Shown here: piece after piece, positions 1 through 8,942 of the stretch
How positions within the stretch are numbered: the first letter of the stretch is position 1
Layout of the letters: every line of letters starts with the position of its first letter
Source of the DNA: Campylobacterales bacterium
GTDB lineage: Bacteria; Campylobacterota; Campylobacteria; Campylobacterales; QNZT01
NCBI GenBank assembly: GCA_024278835.1
Contig: JAJRSK010000057.1
Span: forward strand, 1 to 58,766
Length of the DNA: 58,766 bases
Direction: 5' to 3'
Program-made: the position numbers and the translations under genes
The notes under the pieces: model-generated
Told to the model about the DNA's origin: nothing
Database searches by the model: none
What the model saw: the letters and a program-made list of their open reading frames with translations, nothing else

Positions 1-126
1 GTGATACAAGCTATTGACAAATTAAATAGCAGACCACGAAAATGTCTTGATTGGAAAACACCATATGAAGTGTTTCAAGAACTTTCAGGGATTGATGCTA
101 GAATTGTGGTTCAGGGTATTCGTTAG
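1..126 (+). mobile_element. IS30-family transposase, C-terminal fragment (cut by window edge)
   Basis: The first 126 bases stay open in frame 1 and end at TAG; they encode 41 residues including LNSRPRKCLDWKTPYEVF. That matches the characteristic end of IS30-family DDE transposases (an LN-RPRK-L-tP-evf pattern), which cut and paste the insertion sequence. Only the last part of the integrase-like catalytic domain is visible, so I cannot tell whether the copy is intact to the left. No terminal inverted repeat can be identified, because the left end is outside the window. The gene faces away from the next gene, the DUF77 protein, with a 34-base gap, so the element boundary probably lies between 127 and 160. 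Confidence 0.8.
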
Positions 127-160
127 AGATGCGAATCCGCCCCTATTCATTGTAACATTT

Positions 161-472
161 TTATGTATTAACTTTTCCTATGATTTCTTCTACAGACCTT
201 ATCTTTGTTTTTAGTCTATTTGACTTCCCTTTTCGGATGTCAAACTTTAGTGCTGCGTAGACACGATTAGAATTTGCTTCAAGTACTGCGTAAGCGCGAC
301 GCACGATATCCAAGGCATCATCCATACTCTCCGTTTCGATGATAGTTCCCATCGGGGTTAGCTGGTAGGAAACCCCACTTTCATCAATCATCTTGATGAT
401 TTGTGCCACATCTTCTTTGACACTTTCACCCTTGTCCATCGGAAACATCGCGAATTCTAAAAGAACTGACAC
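161..472 (-). CDS. DUF77/MTH1187-YkoF-type thiamine-binding protein
   Basis: A 103-residue soluble protein. The N-terminal MSVLLEFAMFPMDKGESV followed by YQLTPMGTIIETESMDDAL is typical of the DUF77 (MTH1187/YqgV) family, small ferredoxin-like proteins that form tetramers and bind thiamine-type ligands or act as sensors. Length fits the family norm of about 100 residues. It starts directly after the stop of the desaturase gene (473-1435) on the same strand, so the two are probably co-transcribed and translationally coupled. The sequence gives no catalytic residues. The ligand is inferred from the family, not seen. A link to the desaturase is unexplained. Confidence 0.75.
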   Translation of the reverse strand: MSVLLEFAMFPMDKGESVKEDVAQIIKMIDESGVSYQLTPMGTIIETESMDDALDIVRRAYAVLEANSNRVYAALKFDIRKGKSNRLKTKIRSVEEIIGKVNT

Positions 473-1435
473 TTAGTATGCTTTTATCGCGTCATTTATC
501 TGAACATAGGCTTGTAAAGGTGTAGTTTCAAAGTACTTCATATGATGTTTTTTAGCAAAATCTTTAGTCATTTTTTGTACCTTTAGTAGATTGAAACGTG
601 GTGCTTTTGGAAAGAGGTGGTGCTCTATCTGTGTATTGAGTCCACCATAAAACCAGTGGATAAATGCTCCACCAGAGAGTGAACGACTACCACGCATCTG
701 TAGTTCCATCCATGAAAGTTCTCTGCTCTCTTCTAGGGTGAAAACTTCACATCCTAGATGATTAGTGATGAAGCCATAAGCCAGCCAGATGGAAAGCGTC
801 ACATTAAGTGTCACAAAAACAGTTAACGCATCAGCAAATGGCAAGACATAAAAGATAGTACCCCAGATGATTGGCCAATGCAATAACATAAGGGCAAATT
901 CACCATAGAGTTTTCTCTTTAACACAAAGCTATATGACTGCGCGATAAATGCCGGATACATAAAAAACATCGCGCCCCAAAAGATGATATGTTTATACTT
1001 TTTTAAAAAAGGGCTATTACCTTTGTTATTTGGTGTAAATGCCCCATCTAGTGCGCGGATATCTTCATCTTTTTCCACTACGTTACACCATGTATGGTGA
1101 TTAACGTTGTGTTTATAGTCCCACCATGAAGAAGAGTTTGAGAGGATGATAGCCGAGTAGAGATAAGAGAGTTTAAAGGAGAGTTTTTTATCTTTAAAAT
1201 ACTGAAGATGTAAGATATCATGAGAGACAAATACCGCTCTTGTAAACACCAATGTCAAAAAAAGTCCCAATAAAACAGGGTTCCACATCTTCATCGTCGA
1301 AAACGCCACGATGAGAGAAACCACAACTGCCACCATCTCGATAGTACCTCGTACGGGTACACGATTTAAAAGCCCTGCAGCTTTCACCTCCTCTTTTAAT
1401 TCATCAAAATTATCAACATATAGGGCTTTTGACAT
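473..1435 (-). CDS. Membrane fatty acid desaturase
   Basis: A 320-residue integral membrane protein with the three histidine boxes of di-iron acyl-lipid desaturases: SHDILH near residue 72, HNVNHH near residue 109 and QIEHHLFP near residue 270. Several hydrophobic spans lie between the boxes. The family introduces a double bond into membrane acyl chains using O2 and an electron donor, and so adjusts membrane fluidity; it is found in microaerobic and aerobic free-living bacteria. It is transcribed away from the HMA gene across a 69-base divergent promoter region, with a TAAGGAG-type ribosome site just upstream of its ATG, and runs directly into the DUF77 gene. Regiospecificity cannot be read from the sequence. 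Confidence 0.85.
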   Translation of the reverse strand: MSKALYVDNFDELKEEVKAAGLLNRVPVRGTIEMVAVVVSLIVAFSTMKMWNPVLLGLFLTLVFTRAVFVSHDILHLQYFKDKKLSFKLSYLYSAIILSNSSSWWDYKHNVNHHTWCNVVEKDEDIRALDGAFTPNNKGNSPFLKKYKHIIFWGAMFFMYPAFIAQSYSFVLKRKLYGEFALMLLHWPIIWGTIFYVLPFADALTVFVTLNVTLSIWLAYGFITNHLGCEVFTLEESRELSWMELQMRGSRSLSGGAFIHWFYGGLNTQIEHHLFPKAPRFNLLKVQKMTKDFAKKHHMKYFETTPLQAYVQINDAIKAY

Positions 1436-1504
1436 ACTTATCTCCTTATAAAATTTAGGTGATTATAGCTATATTTTGATAAAATAAATAAAAAAGGTTT
1501 TATC
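1436..1504. promoter_or_regulatory. Divergent promoter region, desaturase / HMA protein
   Basis: The 69 bases between the two divergent starts contain TATAAT on the minus strand (1462-1467), about 27 bases before the desaturase ATG, and a GATAAAAT box on the plus strand near 1478-1486. No good -35 element is visible on either strand, which is common in this phylum. Assignment is by position and -10 match only. Confidence 0.45.
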
Positions 1505-1801
1505 ATGATGAGAACACTAGAAGTGCTCAATGTCAAGTGTGGTGGTTGTGCTGGCACACTCAAAAAAGCACTCTTATCCAAATTTGGTGAAATGGAAGTT
1601 GATTTAGAAGTGACACCTCGTAAAATCACCCTTGATATAGAGGAGTCTCAACTAGAGGATTTAAAGCTCGCCCTTAGAAAACTTGGCTACCCGCTTGTTA
1701 GTGATAATCTCAACACCTTTCAAAGCGTCAGTACCACAGCCAAAAGTTTTGTCTCTTGCGCCATTGGGAAGATAGATAACAAACTTGATGGTGATGCGTG
1801 A
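1505..1801 (+). CDS. HMA (heavy-metal-associated) domain protein, copper-chaperone-like
   Basis: 98 residues. The first 65 form a ferredoxin-like HMA domain with the metal-binding pair C12-G-G-C15 after a beta-strand (RTLEVLNVKCGGCAG), as in Atx1/CopZ chaperones and MerP. The usual xMxCxxC methionine is absent. A tail of about 30 residues (from near TFQSVSTTAKSFVSC) has no recognisable domain. The start lies in a TATCATGATG box, a one-base variant of the window-wide palindrome; ATG at 1505 or 1508 could be used. Its end overlaps the GTG start of lpxB by 4 bases (GTGA), so the two are translationally coupled. The metal is inferred (Cu+ likely). Confidence 0.75.
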   Translation: MMRTLEVLNVKCGGCAGTLKKALLSKFGEMEVDLEVTPRKITLDIEESQLEDLKLALRKLGYPLVSDNLNTFQSVSTTAKSFVSCAIGKIDNKLDGDA

Positions 1802-2817
1802 AACTTCTAATCTCTGCGCTTGAACCCTCTGCCAATCTCCACCTAGAACCACTACTCTCTTCTATCGATGCTCAGATAGTAGGGATTTTTGACAAAAGAT
1901 TTGGCAAGCCACTCTACGCTACGAGAGAATTTTCAGTGATGGGGTTTTGGGATGTATTGCCAAAGATAAAACTCGCTAAAAGAGCCATCAAAGAGATGGT
2001 CATGCTTGCCAAAAATGTAGACTCTATTCTTTTGATAGATGCACCCTCTTTCAACCTTCCCTTAGCCAAAGCACTCAAAGAAAAATACCCCGATAAAAAA
2101 ATCACTTATTATATCCTACCAAAGGTCTGGGCATGGAAAAAAGGACGGGTGAAAAAGGTAGAGAAATATTGTGATAATCTTGCTTCTATCTTTCCTTTTG
2201 AAGACCAGTTTTACGACAAGTCTACCTATGTCGGAAATCCTCTCTTAGATGAAATCACCGTAGAAAAAGATCCAGCCATCAGCTACAACAGTGTGGCTTT
2301 TATGCCAGGGAGTCGAAAGAGTGAGATAAAGAAACTTATGCCCATTTTCAGAGAAATTGCTAAGGAGATTGAAGGGGATAAAGTCATCATCGTACCAGCT
2401 TTTTTAAAGGGTGAAGATTTGCATGAACTCTATGGCGATATCTCAGAATTTAACATCTCCTATATCATGGAAGAGACCCTCTCTCACAGTGACTTTGCTT
2501 TTATCTGTTCCGGTACAGCAACCCTTGAAGCCGCTATCATCGGCGTACCTTTTGTCCTTGCCTACAAAGCCAAGGAATTTGACTATAAAATCGCAAAACT
2601 ATTTGTCAAACTCCCTTATGTGGGATTGGCAAACATTATCTTGGATTTTGCAGGCAAAGCACCACTCCATCAAGAATTTTTACAAGAAGAAGCCAGCAAA
2701 GAAAAACTATTAGAGGCTTATGAAAACTTTGATAAAGAGGCATTTCACAAGGGTGCAAAAACCCTAAAAGCACTACTTAAAACAGGTAGTACAAAAAATC
2801 TTATAAATTTGTTATAA
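1798..2817 (+). CDS. lpxB: Lipid-A-disaccharide synthase LpxB
   Basis: 339 residues, GTG start overlapping the previous stop. LpxB joins UDP-2,3-diacylglucosamine and lipid X to make the tetra-acyl disaccharide of lipid A at the inner face of the inner membrane. Supporting motifs: the family N-terminus LLISALEPSANLHLEPLL, PKVWAWKKGR near residue 107, MPGSRKSEIKK near residue 167 and the nucleotide-sugar loop CSGTATLEAAIIGVPFV near residue 235. It is shorter than E. coli LpxB (about 380), as is usual in Campylobacterota. The LpxH-like phosphatase that would make lipid X lies four genes downstream in the same directon. Confidence 0.92.
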   Translation: MKLLISALEPSANLHLEPLLSSIDAQIVGIFDKRFGKPLYATREFSVMGFWDVLPKIKLAKRAIKEMVMLAKNVDSILLIDAPSFNLPLAKALKEKYPDKKITYYILPKVWAWKKGRVKKVEKYCDNLASIFPFEDQFYDKSTYVGNPLLDEITVEKDPAISYNSVAFMPGSRKSEIKKLMPIFREIAKEIEGDKVIIVPAFLKGEDLHELYGDISEFNISYIMEETLSHSDFAFICSGTATLEAAIIGVPFVLAYKAKEFDYKIAKLFVKLPYVGLANIILDFAGKAPLHQEFLQEEASKEKLLEAYENFDKEAFHKGAKTLKALLKTGSTKNLINLL

Positions 2818-2843
2818 TAATTTAAATTTTTAGAGGAACTAAA

Positions 2844-3329
2844 ATGAATAAACAACCAATCACCGTGTATGGGTACCGAAAACTAGGAGATGAACTCCAT
2901 GATTTAAAGATGGTGCAACGCCCCAAAACTGTTGAAGAGATAGATATCGCAAGAAGTCATGGTGATCTCAAAGAGAATGCAGAATACCATTCAGCACGTG
3001 AGCACCTACGTTTTATCGAAAAACGTATGTCAGAACTAGCGGAACTTTATGACAATGTCCAAGAAGTAGATCCCTCTGCTTTTAATCATGATAAAGTCCG
3101 TTTTGGCTCAACAGTTACGCTACTTGACCTTGATGATGAGAGTGAAGCTACTTATACTATAGTAGGAACCTATGAGAGCAACCCAGATAAAGCACTCATC
3201 TCTACCCTTGCTCCCTTGGCACGTCAATTGATGGGAAAAGAAGAAGGTGACGAAGTTTTGATAAACCTTCCCTCTGGTGAAAAAGAGTATGAGATTTTAT
3301 CAGTCTCTTACCAAGAGATTAAGTTTTAA
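2844..3329 (+). CDS. greA: Transcription elongation factor GreA
   Basis: 161 residues, family-typical length. GreA inserts its N-terminal coiled coil into the RNA polymerase secondary channel and stimulates cleavage of backtracked RNA. The acidic hairpin tip is visible (ARSHGDLKENAEYHSARE, residues about 35-52), followed by the C-terminal FKBP-like domain ending in EGDEVLINLPSGEKEYEILSV. A good ribosome site, AGAGGAACTAAA, precedes the ATG. The gene sits between lpxB (26-base gap) and argC (2-base gap) in one run of co-directional genes. Confidence 0.95.
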   Translation: MNKQPITVYGYRKLGDELHDLKMVQRPKTVEEIDIARSHGDLKENAEYHSAREHLRFIEKRMSELAELYDNVQEVDPSAFNHDKVRFGSTVTLLDLDDESEATYTIVGTYESNPDKALISTLAPLARQLMGKEEGDEVLINLPSGEKEYEILSVSYQEIKF

Positions 3330-3331
3330 TC

Positions 3332-4339
3332 ATGGTTAATGTTGCCATCGTTGGTGCTAGTGGATTTACAGGACTAGAGCTTTTAAAAATCCTCATCACA
3401 CACTCAAAATTCAACATCAGTTATATCGCTACTAGTGAAGGGGGTGTTACGGTGACTAATTTACACCCTTCTCTTACAGATGTCTTTGAGACACAAGTAC
3501 ACAAGGCTGATGCCAAAGCAATCGCCCAAAAAGCAGATTTGGCATTTTTGGCTCTCCCCCATCGTGCTTCTATGGGCTTTGCCAAAGAGCTCTTGGCACT
3601 TGGTGTCAAAGTTGTTGACCTCTCAGCAGATTATCGCTTAGAACTTGACACCTATGAAAAGCACTACTGCCCACATGAAGATAAAGCACACCTAAAAGAT
3701 GCTGTTTATGGCTTGCCTGAACTCTACCGTGAAGCACTTAAAAAAACTTCTCTTGTGGCAAATCCAGGCTGTTACCCTACCGCTTCACTCTTGGCACTTT
3801 TGCCATTTGCCCCTTATATAGATGAGAATTTTCCGATTTTTATCGATGCCAAGAGTGGTGTTTCTGGTGCAGGGAAAAAGTGCACAAGCAATACCCATTA
3901 TGTATCCATCAACGAAAATATCTTTGCTTATAATCCACTTATGCACCGTCACCAACCAGAAATCATCGAGAAGCTTCGTCTAAAATCGGGCAAAACATTT
4001 GATGTGAACTTTGTCCCCCACCTCATTCCTGCCACACGTGGAGAGATGATAGATGGGTATATGCTCCTAAAAGAGGAGATTGATCCACTTGAGATATTGC
4101 GCGAGTTTTACAAAGATGAAAAATTTGTCCGTATCTTTGATAAACCTGTAGATATCAAGTCTTGTGCAGGGACAAACTTTTGTGATATTTTTGCTAAAAG
4201 AGAAGGAAAAAAGCTCTATGTCAATAGCAGTGTCGATAATATCCTTCGTGGTGCCTCCTCCCAAGCGGTAGTCAATGCCAACTTGATGTGCGGATTTGAT
4301 GAAGATGAGGCAATCCCATTTATCTCCTATGCACCATAA
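3332..4339 (+). CDS. argC: N-acetyl-gamma-glutamyl-phosphate reductase
   Basis: 335 residues. ArgC reduces N-acetylglutamyl phosphate to the semialdehyde with NADPH, the third step of arginine synthesis. The Rossmann GASGFTGLELL motif starts at residue 8, the catalytic cysteine lies in LVANPGCYPTAS near residue 148, and the conserved histidine is in VNFVPHLIPATRGE near residue 228. Length and C-terminus (DNILRGASSQAVVNANLM) match the type 1 ArgC group. It starts 2 bases after greA; its last codons overlap the start of the phosphatase gene by 11 bases. Confidence 0.95.
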   Translation: MVNVAIVGASGFTGLELLKILITHSKFNISYIATSEGGVTVTNLHPSLTDVFETQVHKADAKAIAQKADLAFLALPHRASMGFAKELLALGVKVVDLSADYRLELDTYEKHYCPHEDKAHLKDAVYGLPELYREALKKTSLVANPGCYPTASLLALLPFAPYIDENFPIFIDAKSGVSGAGKKCTSNTHYVSINENIFAYNPLMHRHQPEIIEKLRLKSGKTFDVNFVPHLIPATRGEMIDGYMLLKEEIDPLEILREFYKDEKFVRIFDKPVDIKSCAGTNFCDIFAKREGKKLYVNSSVDNILRGASSQAVVNANLMCGFDEDEAIPFISYAP

Positions 4340-5060
4340 GATAAAAGAAGGTGCGATTTTTATCGCAGATGCGCACTATCAAAATGAGGTTCGTGAATCT
4401 TTTTATGACTTTTTACTTAAAGTACAAACCCAAGAGATAGAAACTTCCCAGCTTATCATGATAGGGGATATGTTTGATTTGTTGGTGGGGAGCATCGACT
4501 ATACGGTAAAACAAAATCAAAAGCTTATCACCCTCATCAATAAACTCTCTCAAAAAATAGAGATACTCTATTTTGAGGGAAATCATGACTTCGACTTACA
4601 AAAACTTTTCCCCACTATCTTAGTCATCCCTATTTCACAACAACCACTTTTATGTACCTATCATGATAAAAAAATTTCTCTCTCACATGGAGACCTTCAT
4701 CAGGGATGGAGTTATAAATTCTACACGTCTTGGATACGCAATATTTTCGCCTTAAAAATCTTAAATTTTCTCGATAAAAACTTTAATAATTTTATCTCCA
4801 AAAATATCCTCCAAGAACAAAAAAATAAAGATATTTGTAAGAAAATAGAAAATTTCGCCCAAATCATTAAACAAAAATCAAAAAAATACGATATTGCAAG
4901 TAACGGATTCGATGTTATCTGTGAAGGACACTACCATATGAACGAAGAGTATAGTCTTGAGGACTGTCAGTATAGGCTCTTTGCTTCTTATGCCTGTGGC
5001 AATATCTATTTTTCTATAGACTTCAAAGGAGACATCGTATTTATACCACATAAGGGTTAA
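4329..5060 (+). CDS. UDP-2,3-diacylglucosamine diphosphatase-like metallophosphoesterase (LpxH-type)
   Basis: 243 residues from the ATG at 4329. The frame is open back to an ATG at 4296, but that would overlap argC by 44 bases, and the conserved part begins at GAIFIADAHYQ. Calcineurin-like phosphoesterase motifs are all present: ADAH, GDMFD, GNHD, SHGD and a final GHYH, giving the two-metal active site. The spacing and C-terminal YACGNIYFSID resemble LpxH, which cleaves UDP-diacylglucosamine to lipid X and UMP for lipid A synthesis; lpxB nearby supports this. Two copies of TATCATGATA lie inside (4454 and 4659), coding IMI and YHD. Confidence 0.75.
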   Translation: MHHKIKEGAIFIADAHYQNEVRESFYDFLLKVQTQEIETSQLIMIGDMFDLLVGSIDYTVKQNQKLITLINKLSQKIEILYFEGNHDFDLQKLFPTILVIPISQQPLLCTYHDKKISLSHGDLHQGWSYKFYTSWIRNIFALKILNFLDKNFNNFISKNILQEQKNKDICKKIENFAQIIKQKSKKYDIASNGFDVICEGHYHMNEEYSLEDCQYRLFASYACGNIYFSIDFKGDIVFIPHKG

Positions 5061-5062
5061 AT

Positions 5063-6016
5063 ATGAATGATGACAACATACTAAAAGTTGGAACCAATGA
5101 AATGGAGTTAGTCGATTTTAGGCTACAACGCGTCACCGAAAATGGTATATATGAAGGTATATATGGTGTTAATGTTGCCAAAGTGCGTGAAATTATAAAA
5201 CTTCCAAAATTGACAGAACTCCCTGGTGCTCCTGATTTTATCGATGGGATTTTTGATCTTCGTGGCGTGGTTATCCCTGTGATAAACTTGGCCAAATGGA
5301 TGAATATCACAGCACCAGAGGGCATACAGCTACGTGTTGTTATCACTGAATTTAACAATATGATGATTGGATTTGCCGTACATGAAGCCAGACGAATTCG
5401 TCGTATCAACTGGGAAGATATCGAACCAGCTACATTTAGCGCAAGCGGAAATGGCAGCTTTGATAAAACTAAAATCACAGGCGTCACAAAATTAGAAGAT
5501 GATGAAGTCTTATTGATACTAGATCTTGAAAGTATCATTGAAGAACTTGGTTTTTATGCACCTAGTACAGAGACCGGTGATCAAAAAATCGAGCAATTTT
5601 ATGGTACCGCGCTTATCCTTGATGATAGCCCAACGGCTAGAAAGATAGTAAAAGCAGCCATGCAAAAAATGGGACTCAATGTCGTAGAAGCAGCTGATGG
5701 TGTTTCGGGATTAGAAAAACTTGAAGATTTACATAAAGTCTTTGGTGACCGCATAGAGGAAGAACTTCGTGTCATTATCTCAGATGTGGAGATGCCAAAA
5801 ATGGATGGTTTTCATTTTGCTTCAAACTTCAAAAAAGACCCACGCTTTAGAAATATTCCCTTGGTGTTTAACTCCTCTATCTCTGACCACTTTTCAGATA
5901 TCAGAGGAAAAGAAGCAGGGGCAGATGCTTATCTGACAAAATTTGATGCCAATCAATTTTATACAGAAGTCGCCCTCGCGATTCATAAACATGAAAAAAA
6001 ATTAGTTCACGTGTAA
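5063..6016 (+). CDS. cheV: Chemotaxis coupling/receiver protein CheV
   Basis: 317 residues with a CheW-like SH3-type domain (about 15-170; GIYGVNVAKVREIIKLP, FDLRGVVIPVINLAKWM) joined to a response-regulator receiver (about 187-315; LILDDSPTARKIV, phospho-acceptor Asp in VIISDVEMPKMDGFHF, Lys in YLTKFD). CheV couples receptors to CheA and its receiver adapts the array when phosphorylated. It lies 9 bases before cheA, forming cheV-cheA-cheW as in Campylobacter and Helicobacter. All key receiver residues are intact, so phosphorylation by CheA is expected. Confidence 0.95.
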   Translation: MNDDNILKVGTNEMELVDFRLQRVTENGIYEGIYGVNVAKVREIIKLPKLTELPGAPDFIDGIFDLRGVVIPVINLAKWMNITAPEGIQLRVVITEFNNMMIGFAVHEARRIRRINWEDIEPATFSASGNGSFDKTKITGVTKLEDDEVLLILDLESIIEELGFYAPSTETGDQKIEQFYGTALILDDSPTARKIVKAAMQKMGLNVVEAADGVSGLEKLEDLHKVFGDRIEEELRVIISDVEMPKMDGFHFASNFKKDPRFRNIPLVFNSSISDHFSDIRGKEAGADAYLTKFDANQFYTEVALAIHKHEKKLVHV

Positions 6017-6025
6017 GGAAAAGAT

Positions 6026-8428
6026 ATGGATGATTTACAAGAAATTTTAGAAGACTTTTTGGTTGAAGCATTTGAACTGATAGAGCAGATGGATCAAGAC
6101 TTAGTGGAGTTGGAGAACAACCCTGAAGATTTGGAACTCTTAAACTCGATTTTTAGAGTAGCCCATACGGTAAAAGGATCAAGTTCATTTTTAAACTTTG
6201 ACATCTTAACAGAATTAACACACCATATGGAAGATGTACTCAACAAAGCCAGACGTGATGAACTAAAAATAACCCATAGTGTGATGGATGTTATCTTAGA
6301 ATCGGTTGATATGATGAAGGCCTTATTAGAAGGTATCCAAGCCTCTGGTGTCGATACAGAATGTGGCATAGAGATAAGTACGATATGTGCCAAGCTTGAT
6401 GCTGTATCCAAAGGCGAATCTCTTGATGAAGTCTCTGAGCCTGTGCTTGCAGAAGAGAGCAAAGAAATAAGCCTTGAAGAGCCTAGTGCGGTAGAAGAAG
6501 AGCCTGAAATGGAAACAGAAGTGGATCTAGATCAAAACTATGAAGAGATGAGTGATGAAGATGTAGAAGCAGAGATTCAGAGACTCATCCAAGAGAAATT
6601 TGAAGAAAAAGAGGCAAAAAAAGCAGCAAAAGCAGAGCAAAGTGCTAGTGTAGAACCAGTAGCTACAGTACCAGCACAAGAAGTTGCTCCTACACCTGAG
6701 CCTGTAGCAGCGCCAACGCCTACCCCACGACCTGCAGTTACTGTCAAAAAAGAGACATCCACACAAGAGAGCGCAAAAAAACAAGCCATGGCACCTGAGC
6801 AGACGATTCGTGTGGAAGTCAAGAGATTAGATCACTTGATGAACCTCATCGGAGAATTAGTACTCAGTAAAAATAGACTTTTAAAAATCTATGATGATGT
6901 AGAAGAACGCTATGAAGGCGAAAAGTTTTTAGAAGAGTTAAACCAAGTGGTTTCTGCTGTTTCATTGGTGACAACTGATCTTCAAATCGCCGTAATGAAA
7001 ACAAGAATGCTTCCTGTCTCAAAAGTATTCAATAGATTCCCACGTCTTGTAAGAGATCTTTCACGTGATTTAAACAAAAATATAGATTTGGTGATGAGTG
7101 GAGAAGAGACTGAATTAGATAAATCAATCGTTGAAGAGATTGGTGATCCACTCGTACATATGATTCGTAACTCTTGTGATCATGGTGTAGAAGATCCAGC
7201 GACTAGAGTTGCTGCTGGTAAACCTGAAAAAGGAACTGTTAACTTAAAAGCTTACAATGAAGGCAATCAAATCGTCATCGAAATCCAAGATGATGGTGCG
7301 GGAATGGATCCTGACTTCTTAAAAATGAAAGCTTTAGAAAAAGATGTTATCACAGATAGAGAAGCCGACAACATGTCTGATAAAGAAGCGTTTGGACTTA
7401 TCTTTAGACCGGGCTTTTCAACCGCTGCTAAAGTGACCGGTGTTTCAGGACGGGGTGTGGGCATGGATGTGGTAAAAACCAACATCGAAAAACTCAATGG
7501 TATCATTGATATCGATAGTGAATTTGGAAAAGGTTCAACATTTAAACTCAAGATTCCATTGACTTTGGCAATTATGCAAGCGTTACTTGTCTCAACACAA
7601 GAAGAATACTTTGCTATCCCACTCTCTTCTGTTTTAGAGACAGTAAGGGTTTCTATGGAGGAAATTTATACCATCGAAGGTAAAAATGTACTCAAGCTAA
7701 GAGATGAAGTACTCTCACTTGTGCGCCTTTCTGATATGTTTGGTGTGGATGAAGTCTTTGACAATGGAGAACACGCGTATGTGGTCGTCATCGGACTTGC
7801 TGAAAGTAAGCTTGGTATCGTTGTAGATGGACTCGTAGGACAAGAAGAGATTGTTATCAAATCTATGGGTGATTACCTCAAAGGCATCGAGGGAATCGCA
7901 GGGGCAACTATCAGAGGTGATGGTGGCGTTACTCTTATTACTGATGTGGCAGCGATGATGCACCTGGCTAAAGAAATTAAAGTAGATGTCACACAACAAT
8001 CTGCCCTTAGTGAAGGTAAACAAAAAAATTCACCAAGTGACTATAATGTCATGGTTGTAGATGATAGTAAAACAGATAGAACTATTATGCGAAAATCTCT
8101 AGAACCACTAGGTATCACACTTACAGAAGCGACAAATGGAGTGGAAGCACTCAATATCTTAAAAGCTGGTGAGATAGCATTTGATGCGATGTTGGTTGAT
8201 ATCGAGATGCCTCAGATGGATGGGTATACCCTCGCTTCAGAGATAAGAAAGTACTCTAGATATAGAAACTTACCTCTACTTGCTGTTACTTCTAGAACCT
8301 CTAAGTCAGATAGATTAAGAGGCGTTGAAGTAGGGATGACTGAGTATATCACAAAACCATACTCACCTGATTATTTAAGAGATACAGTTAGTAAAAATAT
8401 CAAATTACCAGAGGGGGCAACAGCATGA
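6026..8428 (+). CDS. cheA: Chemotaxis histidine kinase CheA with C-terminal receiver (CheAY)
   Basis: 800 residues. Order: HPt domain (1-110) with the phospho-histidine in RVAHTVKGSSSFL; a long acidic then Pro/Ala/Thr-rich linker (about 140-255) in place of a clear P2 domain; dimerisation domain beginning IRVEVKRLDHLMNLIGELV; HATPase domain with HMIRNSCDHGVE, DDGAGMD and GRGVGMDVV; CheW-like domain; and a receiver (about 675-795) with VVDDSKTDRTIM and the acceptor Asp in MLVDIEMPQMDGYTL. The fused receiver is the Campylobacterota form and is thought to act as a phosphate sink. The stop overlaps the cheW start by 4 bases (ATGA). Confidence 0.96.
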   Translation: MDDLQEILEDFLVEAFELIEQMDQDLVELENNPEDLELLNSIFRVAHTVKGSSSFLNFDILTELTHHMEDVLNKARRDELKITHSVMDVILESVDMMKALLEGIQASGVDTECGIEISTICAKLDAVSKGESLDEVSEPVLAEESKEISLEEPSAVEEEPEMETEVDLDQNYEEMSDEDVEAEIQRLIQEKFEEKEAKKAAKAEQSASVEPVATVPAQEVAPTPEPVAAPTPTPRPAVTVKKETSTQESAKKQAMAPEQTIRVEVKRLDHLMNLIGELVLSKNRLLKIYDDVEERYEGEKFLEELNQVVSAVSLVTTDLQIAVMKTRMLPVSKVFNRFPRLVRDLSRDLNKNIDLVMSGEETELDKSIVEEIGDPLVHMIRNSCDHGVEDPATRVAAGKPEKGTVNLKAYNEGNQIVIEIQDDGAGMDPDFLKMKALEKDVITDREADNMSDKEAFGLIFRPGFSTAAKVTGVSGRGVGMDVVKTNIEKLNGIIDIDSEFGKGSTFKLKIPLTLAIMQALLVSTQEEYFAIPLSSVLETVRVSMEEIYTIEGKNVLKLRDEVLSLVRLSDMFGVDEVFDNGEHAYVVVIGLAESKLGIVVDGLVGQEEIVIKSMGDYLKGIEGIAGATIRGDGGVTLITDVAAMMHLAKEIKVDVTQQSALSEGKQKNSPSDYNVMVVDDSKTDRTIMRKSLEPLGITLTEATNGVEALNILKAGEIAFDAMLVDIEMPQMDGYTLASEIRKYSRYRNLPLLAVTSRTSKSDRLRGVEVGMTEYITKPYSPDYLRDTVSKNIKLPEGATA

Positions 8429-8925
8429 GTAGTCAATTAACAGATGTATTACAAAAACAAAAAAGCCAGATGAATCACTCTTATCATGATGAGAAAAGTG
8501 AAGATATCACGCAACTAGTGGGATTTATCATCGGAGAGGAAGAGTACGCGATACCAATCCTCAATATCCAAGAGATTATCAAGCCTATCGCGCATACAAG
8601 AGTACCTAGTACTCCCGATTATGTACTAGGCATGTTTAATCTAAGAGGTAATGTTATCCCACTTATAGATTTAAGAAGAAAGTTTCACATCGTACCTAAA
8701 AATGAAGATGCTGAGACGCGCTATATCGTCATGAAAGATGGGGATAATATCGCAGGATTTGTTATCGATAAGTTGACAGAAGCTATTCGTCTGACATCTT
8801 CTCAAATTGACCCAGCACCTGAAACACTCAAAAAAGAGAAAGGGATGATTTCTGGTATTGGAAAAAGAGCAAAGTCTATTTTGACCATTTTAAAAGTTGA
8901 AGAACTTTTAAAAAGAGACTTTTAA
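8425..8925 (+). CDS. cheW: Chemotaxis adaptor CheW
   Basis: 166 residues, one CheW SH3-type domain beginning near residue 28 (QLVGFIIGEEEYAIPILNIQEII) and containing MFNLRGNVIPLIDLRRKF. CheW links chemoreceptors to CheA in the polar array. The first 25 residues are polar and variable. It is the last gene of the cheV-cheA-cheW unit. Downstream is a convergent intergenic region with a strong hairpin and a TATCATGATA box before metF on the other strand, so transcription probably ends there. Confidence 0.95.
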   Translation: MSSQLTDVLQKQKSQMNHSYHDEKSEDITQLVGFIIGEEEYAIPILNIQEIIKPIAHTRVPSTPDYVLGMFNLRGNVIPLIDLRRKFHIVPKNEDAETRYIVMKDGDNIAGFVIDKLTEAIRLTSSQIDPAPETLKKEKGMISGIGKRAKSILTILKVEELLKRDF

Positions 8926-8942
8926 AATGTCACTTTAATGAC

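Noticed and set aside
4296-4328. Upstream ATG for the LpxH-like gene
   Set aside because: It would overlap argC by 44 bases, and the added residues are not conserved-looking; ATG 4329 fits better.
6527-6822. Two minus-strand ORFs opposite the cheA linker (MFFCALL... and MTSTRIV...)
   Set aside because: They are mirror frames of the Ala/Glu/Pro-rich linker with low-complexity Cys/Phe or Ser/Thr content and no ribosome site.
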